Source: Arthrobotrys musiformis (Eukaryota; Ascomycota; Orbiliomycetes; Orbiliales; Orbiliaceae). From it: a stretch of 64,000 nucleotides of DNA. The notes under the pieces were generated by a model that saw nothing but the letters and a program-made list of their open reading frames with translations, did not search any database and had not been told where the DNA came from. Of the stretch, positions 11,731-22,857 are shown piece by piece. Where the stretch lies: the NCBI GenBank assembly GCA_036971715.1, contig JAVHJL010000006.1:2604001-2668000 (forward strand), in the 5' to 3' direction. The translations under genes and the position numbers were made by a program. Positions within the stretch are counted from its first letter, which is position 1. Each line of letters starts with the position of its first letter.

Positions 11731-13503
11731 TCAAGCCTTTGACCCCATTGACAAACAACCATCACTTCTCCATCTAGCAATGATTCCAGTAGCGTATTCA
11801 CCTGAGCTCGTGACAGATGGCCCAGCGATCACGACCTCGCCCATTGGACCATCTTCATGTTCCGCCGTGTATTCACCAGCGTCCCTTAGCTTAACCTCAA
11901 CACAACTGAGAGGCGCGCCTACATGAGATTCCTTAAACGTCGGAGTATCTTCGCCAGGTCTATAATCAAACGACGAGGTCTGTGTAATAGCTCCAGCAGC
12001 CGCCGGCGGATACGTGAAGGCGTACACGACCTTACTAAAGAAGATGGCTCTAATATCGTTAAGCATGTTGCAGGTAATTGGCTTTGTTCCTTCCGCTGGG
12101 TTCTCGGCTACGTAGATTAGTCTCAAGTTCTTGCCGAGGTTTGGGCGGTCGTAGTCGTTGAATCTTGCGAAGGCAGAGTATTGGGGGACTTGGCCGTAGC
12201 GAGTAAGTTTCCGAAGCTGGTACAGATGCATCCACTCATGGAAAAGTTCAACTTGTGCTGCTTTGGATAAGCGTCCGGTTTCGGAGAGCGAATCCGCTGG
12301 AACCACGATAATGGATGGAAGTGCGTTGCCACAAGAAGATTGGAGACTGCCAGATGGTGGAGTTACAGCGTTGATAACGATCGTGCATCCGGAAAGCAGG
12401 GCTGTGTAAGTGATAACTCGAGTGAACTGATCGGCAAGAGTAGACGCTGGGGTAAACACGTCCGTGGGTTTAAACTGATCCTTTGGAGCTACAGCCGTCG
12501 CTTGTGCCGATACAGCAGAAACAATGTTGACATGAGTATAAGGAACCGCTATAGCCGCCTGGTGTTTGAGGTCTTTCGAGAACACAATCATATGAGGTTG
12601 CGATTCATTAATCTTTTCAGGTCGCGTAGCTTTCTGGCCATTGGCTGCAATATCATGCCATTCTTTCAACGAAACTTTGGCGTCTGGATCAGCAGCGAAG
12701 TCAAGATGTCTGCTTCCCTCTTCGACAACCAAGATAACGTGCTTAAGCAGTGTGGAGACATTCAAGTCGTTGATGTCGAGAGATGCAGCTGGCATGATCA
12801 AGATTTCGGCATTTGCCATTCGAAGCTTTTCTGCGATAACCTCAGGCTCCGCTGGGTATTCGATCGGAACGAATGTGAAGTCATAGAAGGCACAGACTTT
12901 TTAACAATCAGCCTTTTGTATTCCCAAAATCAATCCATGCGAGAACACGTACCGAAGCCAGCAATCAAATTTTCAGCAGAGTTCGGGAGGTAAACGGCCA
13001 CGGATTTTCTCTGGCTTGCAGTTGGTAATCCAAAGATATAGTGTCCCAAGGTATCAATTTCGGCGTCCAGTGTTTCTAAATTAATAGTTAGCAACAAGAT
13101 TTAAACCTATATGACACAGTATCGCAATAAACGCAATAGCTTAATCTAATTCGACCGAAGGTGATAGCTTACCAATGCTATGAACAATTTTATCATTGCC
13201 CAAGACGGTGTGAATATGCCCAACTTTTTGCATAAAGACCCGCCAGATATCCCTCACATCCCCATTCCTCTTAGAATATCCTTCCTGAATCCCCAGCCCT
13301 TGTCGAAGTGGAAACCCAACTGGTGTTTCACGCGAACGGTGCACGGCAGACTCGTTTTTACGCCTGGTCGGGCCTACGGAAGACTGCTGGAGCAGTGCCA
13401 TAGGGGGTCCATCGGGCTCTCCGTCCAAAAAGACAGGTACGAAAATAAGACCAGCCACGACTGCCAGCAGCGTGTAGGTAATGTAACTCACGTCGGAAGA
13501 CAT
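11731..13503 (-). CDS. Membrane-anchored AMP-binding-domain protein, probable pseudoenzyme
   Basis: Exons 13503-13173, 13075-12953 and 12896-11731 (introns 97 and 56 nt) code for 539 residues. An N-terminal hydrophobic stretch (YTLLAVVAGLIFVPVFL) should anchor it in a membrane. The body follows the ANL-ligase N-domain order: KSVAVYLPNSAENLIAGF, PIEYPAEPEVIAEKLRMANA, VFTPASTLADQFTRVITYTA and GPMGEVVIAGPSV. However, the catalytic motifs are gone. Where TSGTTGxPKG is expected there is IVFSKDLKHQAAIAVPYTH. The YGxTE position reads as a degenerate VVYAFTYPPAAAG. The protein stops at WRSDGCLSMGSKA, without the mobile C-terminal domain. It belongs to a fungal acyl-CoA-synthetase-like group; a ligase activity seems unlikely. 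Role unknown. Confidence 0.8.
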
Positions 13504-14578
13504 GGCGGAGATATGCCTTCAAACTCTAGGCTTTCGGTATTTGCCGTGGATGTTGATATACTTTATCTAATGGGCGTTCCGTTGGAGCCTGAAGGTCAAT
13601 GGAAGACCCACATTTATGGGCACTTGTCGATTTTTAAACTTCGTGATGGTAGTTTGTGTGAACAGAAGATTCAAGTCGTCCGCTATGACGCCAGCCTGTT
13701 GGTCAGCATCAGAATGTGGGGACACATGGACACAGACACGGACACGGTCTGGCTGGCCGGAGCCTGAAAGCTTACCGGGGTCCGGGGTTGATCCAACGCC
13801 ACAACGCAAACCTCGTGGAACTTTAACTCATTGGACCCTTCGCCTCGCTCAAGTGGATGCAGACTATAGTAGCTATCATGGCTCCACAAACTGCCACTAG
13901 TTAAGTAGCCACCGCCATCAAGTATAGGATCGGTGCTTGACAAGTCGCTTGTTATGCGTAATTAGCTTTCTCTCACATTCCTTCTAACTATAACTGCAGA
14001 GTATTACTTGGTATATGTGAATTTGAACTCAATTCCTTGAAGGCTTTGTCTAGCCTAATCGATATAGAATCAAGCCTCACGGTAAAACCGGCTCAAAGTC
14101 TAAACATTTATGTCTAGGGTGCCCCTTTAACAGTTATTAGAAGGTGAGGTATTAATACCTCCACGCAATTATTCCGACGGCTGAGAGAGCCATTATCCCT
14201 AACTAAGCTAAGTCAGACTGTCGACGCGACATTCTAATCAAGTTTCGTATTTGCGGCCGTGTATGAGGCCAAAATATGGAGTGCATTTTTTTCTGGGAAA
14301 TTTAGGGCAGCAATAAATTATGTATAAAAGTTGATGTATGCACATAAACAACAATAAACGCCTGAATACACAGCCAAATAACTCCTAAGATCCTGACATT
14401 TCCTCCCTAACGCCGTGGGAGCCCATAGGGACATTTACAAATAGCAAACAGTGTGACAGCGCAAGCTCGAAAAAAAGGAAAACGGGAGGAAAACTCCAAA
14501 GAATTCGATATATAACGCTGAGGGAAAGCTTAAAAGAAAGAAATTTTCTAATTCATGAGACAAGAGGTACTCGGAATG
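13504..14578. other. Intergenic gap, 1.1 kb
   Basis: This contains the promoter of the AMP-binding gene and the 3' flank of the second receptor gene. Small frames near 13.6-13.9 kb show no domain. Nothing else is recognised. Confidence 0.55.
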
Positions 14579-15960
14579 TCATACACTCGTCTGACTCCTA
14601 TTTGCGCTTTGGGTCAGTTTACTGCCGTTATCTTTGAATTCATTCTCATCTTGCATCTGAAGAATAAGTTCCGTGTCATCATCATCTTCTCTATGAATCT
14701 CTACGGTTTGCGAAACGGCGTGAGAAACCTTGATCCCCTTCATTTTAATGGACTCCGTATGCATGGTCCCCGGCCCACCAGCAATATGTGTAGTTGTCGA
14801 GTGGCCTTGCGACCTCCCGCCCGTCGTGATCTTCCGAATAGTAGAGGTGGTACTTTTGAAAAGGGACTTTATCATTGGGAGAAGTGCGGGCACACACGCA
14901 GCAACGATAGCACTCGTGTATTCCACAGCCTCCGCAACAACTGCGTTGAAGACCCCTCCTATAGAAAACATTAACTAAATTTGTAGGTAAAATGAAGAAT
15001 AGTTAAAGTACTTACTCGTAAGGTCGCCGTGAATAAATTGATGATACAGAGCCAACTTGAGGATAGAAGCAACACAAGCAACTAGACCAAGCGTAAAGAT
15101 ACTAGTAATTGCTAACTTTTTCCTGATTGAAAACGTCTTGATATCCCAAATATACTTCAAAGGAAGCATAAATATGATTATATCGAGAACCGCCCTAATA
15201 GCACTAACGGCATAGTTCCCAGCAGCACTATTAGTACATTTGGTTTTCGGGTCCGCTCTTAACTCGAGGCTCCAGAAGGCGTGGAAAGGTCTGCATGCAA
15301 CAGCTTGTGCTGCTATTGAAACCGGACAGAAGAGTATAACGAATACCACCAGGAAGTATATTATCCGTCTCATGTTTGTCTGCATCGAATCAAATATTCT
15401 GCGGTATAGGACCAAAACCGAAACTTTGACAGCGGTATTTGCTATGGCGAAGGTTACGAAGTTGACAATGAAAAGCTTGAGGCATTCGTTCAAGTGTGCA
15501 ATCGTTAGATCGTATGTAAACCGTCCGAACCCTGCGTACAAGAAAGCGTAGAGGTTTACAGAAGCGTAAGCGATACAAAAGATCTAGAAGATAAGACAGA
15601 AATATCAGAACCCATCATAACTTTTCAAAACATTTAAGCAACAACAAAACAACATACTGTCGCTATCAGAACCAACCAGTCGTCTAGTAGCGGTCCATTC
15701 CGAGCACCATATTTGAACCGGGAGTAGAATCTTAGAGATGTCGATGCTACCAGCCAGAAGAGAACTATAACTGTCAAGACAACGACTTGGTTGTCCATAG
15801 TTGGGGGTTCGTAGTCGGGACTGTAGAGCTCCATAAGTTGTTCGGAAGTGAGAGTTGGACCTGTTGCACCAGTCATATTTGCTATCGTCGCCAACAATGT
15901 GAGCGTAGCAGTTCGCTCCTCGGGCGTCGGTTTCGGGACATGGCTGGGGAACTGCCCCAT
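14579..15960 (-). CDS. Pth11-like fungal rhodopsin-domain membrane protein
   Basis: Exons 15960-15658, 15583-15016 and 14958-14579 (introns 74 and 57 nt) code for 416 residues. Seven hydrophobic segments are readable, from NQVVVLTVIVLFWLVASTSL through FCIAYASVNLYAFLYAGFG, FVTFAIANTAVKVSVLVLY, IYFLVVFVILFCPVSIAAQA, YAVSAIRAVLDIIIFMLPL and ITSIFTLGLVACVASILKLA to the final EYTSAIVAACVPALLP. The conserved KCTN before helix 5 and the VEYTSAIVAACVPAL block match the fungal rhodopsin/Pth11 family. There is no N-terminal CFEM cysteine pattern, so this is a CFEM-less member. The 130-residue tail is hydrophilic, with an acidic DDDD patch. It is probably a plasma-membrane sensor; ligand unknown. Confidence 0.9.
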
Positions 15961-18900
15961 TACGGCGGCACTTATGTCGATATCTCTCGACTTTCAACCA
16001 TTCAAAAAAAAATCAACAAGGACAAAAAGGGTCAAAGAGCGATAAAATGGAGGATAGGCGAAGGGGGAAGGAGTCTCAAAGGAATATCTCAATATGTAAA
16101 GAGATCGAGATCAACTGATGATCTCTAACAAGGTGAACTCTTCATGGGATAATAACTTGATAAACTGTGTTGTCTGTGGTAATCTTAGGCGGGAATTCGT
16201 GTGTAACCAAGGAAGTGGATTTCGATATTCCTAATATATGCCGGCCTATGTATAATTGTGGAGAAATATAGCCGTCCATTCCTTCGGTGAATTGCGGGCA
16301 TGGCTGTTGAGATATATAGAGAGAGAAGGGTAGAAAGGAAGGCAGTACAACTATCAAAATTGAGGCTTGCCGAACTCCACCAATTCGAATTTCATCGTTT
16401 GGTTTTGTGCACAGTTCGCTAAATTAATCCCCCAGTCCCTTTTTTTGCTTTGGCGTTTTCGTTTCTTTCTCATGTGCTTCTTCACGAAAGTAACTGTTCC
16501 GCACGGCTGGAAAACAACAAATACCATATATACCGTATATGCATGGTTGCTCAGGTCGCATATGTAAAGGTACAGGGGCCAGACATCTAAAGGCTTTTAG
16601 TCCCACAAGCTAACCCCAGCAACCCTCAGCTTTGGTAGCGATCATTGGCCCTGAACCTGTTGGCGAGGGGCGTTGAAGGATTCGGGTCAACAGGTGGGTC
16701 AGAAAGGTCGTATAGAATCTGAAGGCTAAAACTGGTGCCACACACGCTTTGATAGCAGAATTCAAGAGAGTGCACCTGAGGTGCATCTGAAAAGGCTATG
16801 CATAGCAACGAACTAACCTACAAAGGATTTTTGTATCAAGCTCCGGGTATCATCGAGGTATTTTGGTTTCAAAGTCTAATTTCTCTGGGAACTGCAATAC
16901 TACAAAGCTAATACTATCGATACCGGCCGAGATTATGGTAAATTATTGGACATTGCCCTAGGATCCTACGGGAATAACTTATGTTTAGTCAGTTTCAGTG
17001 AACGACCAAGTGAAATCGACAGCCCACCTATTAATATATTGCCGGACGATGGATTCGAAGCCAAAAGCCATCGAGCTATCAGTCACTTGGTGTTGCAGGA
17101 TGTTGCATACAGAGAACCCGTGATTCCTCATGACAGGCCGGTTCGCAAGTAAGTTATTCCGTACGCACTGTACATGCACGTGCATAAACACTTCTGCGCC
17201 TGAAAATTTCAAGGCATTGGTTCCTTTTTCTTTTTCTTTTTCTCCCTATCTTTGGAGGCGGATTGAAAAGGGTTTCGGTTTGCTGTAATTTGATATACTT
17301 TGCTGGGATGCCTAGGGGAATCTTGATGACAAAGGGATCCGAGACACAATGCGAGCGCGAGGCGGGGAGGCCAGAGTCACAGGGGAGCCACGAGAGGGTT
17401 TATGCTTGCTGTGAGTTGCTGGAGGTCAAAGAGCTACTATTAGTGTGATTAGAATTAGTTAGTGTCAGCGCGGCAAAAGACCCTGAGGAATTGTTTACAA
17501 TTTGTGGTCTCAAAATCCCACAACATGCGACTTCAATTCCAACTGTCAACTGTCAACTGTCAAGCAGCATTCCAGAATTCTGGAAGCTCAACAGCCAGGC
17601 CCGAATTTATAGGACCCGGGCCTGATAAATCTGTCAAAAACCAGCATTTTGTGAAGAATTTACGTTCCGAGGAATGGTATTGTATATTGGGGATATCGTG
17701 GGAAGGGTCAGAACTCAGGATGTGGAAGCCAAACGGGACTCGGCAAGGGTCGATCCTAGTTCCGTTTGAAGGGCAGAAGGAGTGGCGTCCGATGTTCTCT
17801 CAGCATCAAATCGGGGCCATGGACCCACCATGTCGTTCTATCAAATATCCACAGCTGCACAGAGAAACTGGCCTTGAGCGAAATATATCCTCCCAACAAT
17901 CAACGGATCGTAGAGGCTCTTCCTTTTAGGGATAGGCCCTGGTATACGGCATGATGGTGCAGACCAATGTAGTGTGACGGGGAAGCAAACCTATGCAGCC
18001 AGATTAATCCAAGTCCCACAGCTGCTACAAGGATGGATCGATCGCGAGAAGTAGGAACCGTGGTTGTACAGAGACCCACCGTTTCTCATTGGCTTGCAAG
18101 ATTTTGAAGAGAATGCATGCCTAAGTACACCTGAACCACGTTTAATATCTTCGAAATACTTGGCCCAGTCGACTGCCAATCATCCCCTCAATTGAATCCC
18201 TCAGCTCTGTATTTTCAAATCGGCTCTCACTCCTTGGTTTTCAAAAGACGATCTACAATATTATATCGCCTATCAGAAACGCGAGAACATGGTTTGGCAA
18301 ATAGTATCACCCTTGGACCGGGCCTTCCGATGCTTACTGGTTTGGACGTTTTTCTGTATAAGCCTCCAGCATATTCCATGTTCGTGAATATTCCCCAGAT
18401 TAACGCATCAGCAATGTTAACGTTTATATATTACAATTAATATTACAATCGGAATTATCTATGTAAGCAAGTGACACGGGACCGCCACTATTTGTAGAAA
18501 CACATGATCATGAGCGATGAAACTAGGGACATGCATGTACGGCTTTGAGGGTCTTATAACAGCATCGGCATATACACGTTAGCCCTCTAGCTGGATGGTC
18601 AACTTGATATAGCTTCAATCGTGCGAGCCGTATGTACTCCATTACCCTATGTAGGATATCGCATAAACCTACAATATTCGACAAGTTTATGTTGCGTATA
18701 GTGCACGGTGCCGTGACTGGGAGCCTCCGCCCAACCAGAGTACTGTATGCATCTACCGACGTAATCAGGGCCCAAGCACCCCAAACTGTCCTCTAACCCG
18801 ATTTGGTCTTCCACGACGGTTTCCATCCGGTCTCAAAAATGAAGCGCTAACCTCCCCAAATTGCGGGGTTTTCTCCATATTGCGTTTCAATATAGTCATA

Positions 18901-19603
18901 GACAGGCACATACTAAAAGTCCACATGCGCATATGCAACGTGATAGTTAAAACGAAACCTACAAAAGCTGGGGATCAGATTGGGGGGTAGTACGTAGTTC
19001 GCGGGTGCTACGAAACCACTGCGGGGGCATGTATCGTATGATACCGTTTCTCCAATTCTGGAAATGAACTTTTGTATCTTGTGAAATTCTGGGGCGCCGG
19101 GCCAGGCTTTTGCAATTTTGGGGATTTGTTCAGCCGCGTGCTCATTTCTCTCAACCGTCCTACGCGCTGATATTTTGCGAGAAAATAGTCTGGGGGAATC
19201 ACAAATCTCATAACGGATAACGTCGAGTTAGCAAGCTCAAGGACTGAAGCGGATTTCGAAATTTTCGGTATATGTCTGGTAACTTGTATAGGTCGGAGGG
19301 CATACTCCCATATACATACACAAGCAGCTGGGAAACCGAGTAGACATATTTCACATTTGTTCGGAGCTGACGCTACACGGAGTGGCGGCATCATAAAATT
19401 TAAACCCGGTACTCCAAGCTAGAGTCTCGGGGTCTTGTGAACAACATTTATAGTATTGATCCAGCTACGTAGCTTCCATTGGACAACTCGCAACATAGAG
19501 AAATTACATTGTAGACACTTACTTAAGTATTTAAATAATATTCCGAAGCCGCGTCTAGATATCTGCAGATCTGGTGATTCAATTGAACGCTTTGCTATTA
19601 AAT
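15961..19603. other. Long gene-poor gap, 3.6 kb
   Basis: This is the largest gap in the left half. It contains scattered frames of 60-155 codons on both strands (for example 17462-17929 plus, 19008-19394 minus), none with a domain, signal peptide or convincing splice context. A 7-nt unit is repeated three times at 17540-17560. I see no transposon ends or protein remnants. Confidence 0.55.
17540..17560. repeat. Triple 7-nt tandem repeat
   Basis: Three exact copies of caactgt in a gene-free region. Confidence 0.8.
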
Positions 19604-21252
19604 TTACATGTTGCTGAGGAGATACATCATACCCTCCCACTGCTCTTCGCCGGAAGCCCTGATCTGGCTAGCAGGTAATAAAAACCCAGCCCAACCCGTA
19701 GGCCGCAGTTCAATGCACCAACTGATCTCAGCACTGACGACGTCTTGCATCCAGTCAGTACTACCACCAGAAAATTGGTACAAATTCCGACATGAGGAAC
19801 CGGGCGTGAACTTTTTCTGGTGGGCTCCTTCTATTGCCGCTGCGACTCCTTTGGCTAACGACATTGACCTCTCATAACCTGGGACCTGCTTATCGCAAGT
19901 ATAACCGTACGCAAGGAGAATCTTTTGGCTAAAGCTGTGCCAATCAATATATAGCTTGATACCCTTATTTGCGGCAAGACTTTTTGCGTGTTTGGTGACA
20001 GCGAGGACTTCGGGCGCCATGTCCGGCGCGACACCACGGAAAACCTCGTCGCACGGGTTAGAGGAGGACCAACTAGCCGGCGTAATCACTTCCCATTTAT
20101 GTCCCCAATTTCTATTGATATCAATTCCAATACAGCTATGGGTTGGGTGTGGCTGTCTATTTTTGCGCCAGAGACGGTTTGTAGTTTTGGAGTAGACGAA
20201 ACCTGAAGATATGTTAATTAGCTTTTTTTTTTACCACCCATAAGGCGAACTTTTGTCAAAAGACACGGGCACAGCTAGTTAAGTCTAGTGCATGCAAGTT
20301 CGATCCGATGGTAAGGAATACATACCATCAGGGTTCACAACTGGAATAATGAAGAAGTCGTATTTATCCAAAATGCTACGCACTTGGTCATTTTTCGAAT
20401 TATATCCGGTAATGAGACCAAAGATAAGATATTCCACAACCTGTTTTGATAGGTTAGCACCTAGTCTCAAATTTCCTTCGAATACGAAGTTAAACACTCC
20501 ACTCGACCCGTCTATTCTTTTTTTTGGTTGAACCAGCCTCTTTCAAAGTTTACAGCGCAGTCAACCGTTCCAGTAGGAAATTTGCTAGGAACGTTCGAGT
20601 TTTGCTAGCTTACCATAGTAGTAATCCACTCGCGAGCGTGGGCGGTACTATGCCATAAGACAGCAGGCTTCGAATCTTTACCCCCTTTACCCCAAAGGTG
20701 AATGCCATTAATTGGCCTGCCTTCATAAGACTTTCCAATTTCGATCAACTCAGAGTTCTCACGGAACCCGTCCTGAATATCGACAAGCCACTGTTGATGT
20801 TCTGCGAAAGTGTGATACTCATCGAACCAAGCAAGACTGGGAAATGTGCCTGGCTTTAGTTCATCCAAAGCTATATTGATATACATCGGGTATTAGTTTC
20901 CGATAAGAGTTTTCGAATTATCCCAGGGTACGAACTTACACGAAACGCTCCTCTTGCTCGCAGAGCCTGGGGAAAACCCCCCTTCCGCAACAATAGAAGC
21001 CCCTAGATCCTTATCCAAGATCTCATATTCAAGCTTCATATTTTCGAACTTTGGAAAGTCCCCAGGTGAAATTGCGAGTGTATCGGGGTCTAATTGAACC
21101 GCATCGAGCGATTTCAGCTGTTTCTCGAACAAAACCCGCCCGCCAGTAGCGATACGGACGACTCGGTAGCCGTCATAGGTGACTACCTTCTCTGAGATTA
21201 CGGCAGCTAAAGCCAACGGTGCGGCGCACAATAATAGAGCGAGGAACTTCAT
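19604..21252 (-). CDS. Secreted zinc metallocarboxypeptidase, family M14A
   Basis: Exons 21252-20940, 20870-20614, 20440-20326 and 20202-19604 (introns 69, 173 and 123 nt) code for 427 residues. The signal peptide is MKFLALLLCAAPLALA. Residues about 20-100 look like the inhibitory M14 propeptide. The mature enzyme has the full active site: HARE (His182, Glu185) and His317 in IDWHSFSQ bind zinc; Arg259 in DINRNWG binds the substrate carboxylate; Glu393 in CIELRPTG is the catalytic base. The end, GFLLPASQI, is a family signature. The enzyme should be secreted as a zymogen and remove C-terminal residues from extracellular peptides. In the specificity loop YQFSGGSTDW the position equal to bovine CPA Ile255 is Thr, so the preference cannot be read off simply. 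Confidence 0.93.
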
Positions 21253-22857
21253 TTTAGGAGTGTGGTCTCACGAACTGGTCTGCCACAGATTGAGGAATCG
21301 TTGCGCTTCTGAATGCTCGGTAGATATTAATGTTGCTAATTCCTGATATTCAGGGTACCTACTATCTTATATACGACTTTTCGAGACATATCTCTTATAC
21401 CACCTGAAGCCTCACCGAGGTCTCTGCTGATAGCAATCCGAGATTCCGGCGACTACCTGGCTCTTTGGGCAAAGATGTCGCCGAAAACTCGATGTCATTA
21501 CTCATGCCATTCGCTATCTATCCCATAACCGATGTCCGCGGAAATCGTATATGCGAGCAGGAAAGGTAGGCGATCTCGCATAGGCCGCGCCATTCTTTTA
21601 ATTTCTCGCTTTCCGCCCCTTGACTGTGTTACCAAAACGATACTCGGCTGTAGGAAACGTCGGTACACGGCGCGCATGCCTGTATAAACACAACCTCAAT
21701 TCGAATTAGGCTCTAAAAGGAGCAGGGGCTTATTGAAATGCGACCCTTGTGCGGCCTAACAAAAAAAGAAGTTACTGTTGAAGAGGAAAAGAAAAAGATA
21801 CTGTCTTAGTTAATCAATATTATTCGTCGTTCGAACGTACGTTTCACACTGCATCGCAGCTAGCTGGCGGCAAGTAATTAAGTTTGCTCATCACGATATC
21901 GACAGGCAGGCCCCCGAATGCACCGTCCCCGGAATTGACCAGGTTGCTAGGTTGTTGAAGCCTGAGCCATAGAGCTTAAAGAAACAACCTTATGTGTACA
22001 GCCAGCTTATAGCTTATAAGCTTAGAAGGTGGTTTTAGCTGAAACAAAACCGCCTACCGGGCGAAAAATTTCGTCAAGGACTACGACTGAGTAAGACAGA
22101 TAGAAGGTAAAAGCAACCATATAGTATACACGCAACAGGGTATTATGGCACTAGCCAGAAGATTCCTTCCTCAGTGCTTGTACCGGCTCTGATATACAAA
22201 CCCGGTGGACCAGTGCTTCAATGCAATAATACGAAAGATTCGGGCAGCTGGCGCACCACGGCAGACGGCTCATCGGTTCTAACTTCCTTTTTTTCGGGGT
22301 GGTAATTTAGACAAGTGCGTTAAAATTCTAGATGCAATTTTTTTCATTTTGTTTTGTTCTTAAGATCTTATGAATCCTATGAAGTCATGGATGTTGGCAG
22401 TTTCCTTAATAGTATATATCGGGTTCCATGAATTCCACCAGCTCATCCAAGCCTTTCGACATATCAAGACGCGTTGGATTTTGAGTTCGAGAATGTGTTG
22501 TATGGGTCTCGACGTCTGATATATCAATGCAACCGCTGGACTGGTACGTATCTCGAGCGATCGATTCAATTCTTGGTACAATATGCAAATCTGAGGTCAT
22601 TGAGCTCACGAACTAGCCTTTAAGAGATTGCGCGGATTAATCGTAATTAATGGCATTAAGTATTGGCTGTTTGTACATTCAAAAATGTGGGTATCAGAAT
22701 ATATATACAAGAATGATTAGATAAAAAGGCTGGATAGAAGACTTCGAACCCGATTGAGTAAATTAAAACCCCGATGTCATATAGATATATAATCAACAAT
22801 CGACTTTTTCGAAACCTCAAAAGTTATCAAAGAATATCCCTAATAAAGCTTTAAAGC
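21253..22857. other. Intergenic gap, 1.6 kb
   Basis: This carries the carboxypeptidase promoter and the 3' flank of the 648-aa gene. A 67-codon minus-strand frame (22406-22609) looks somewhat protein-like but is isolated; I do not call it. Confidence 0.5.

Noticed and set aside
22406..22609. 67-codon minus-strand frame downstream of the 648-aa gene.
   Set aside because: Composition is protein-like, but there is no recognisable partner exon or domain.
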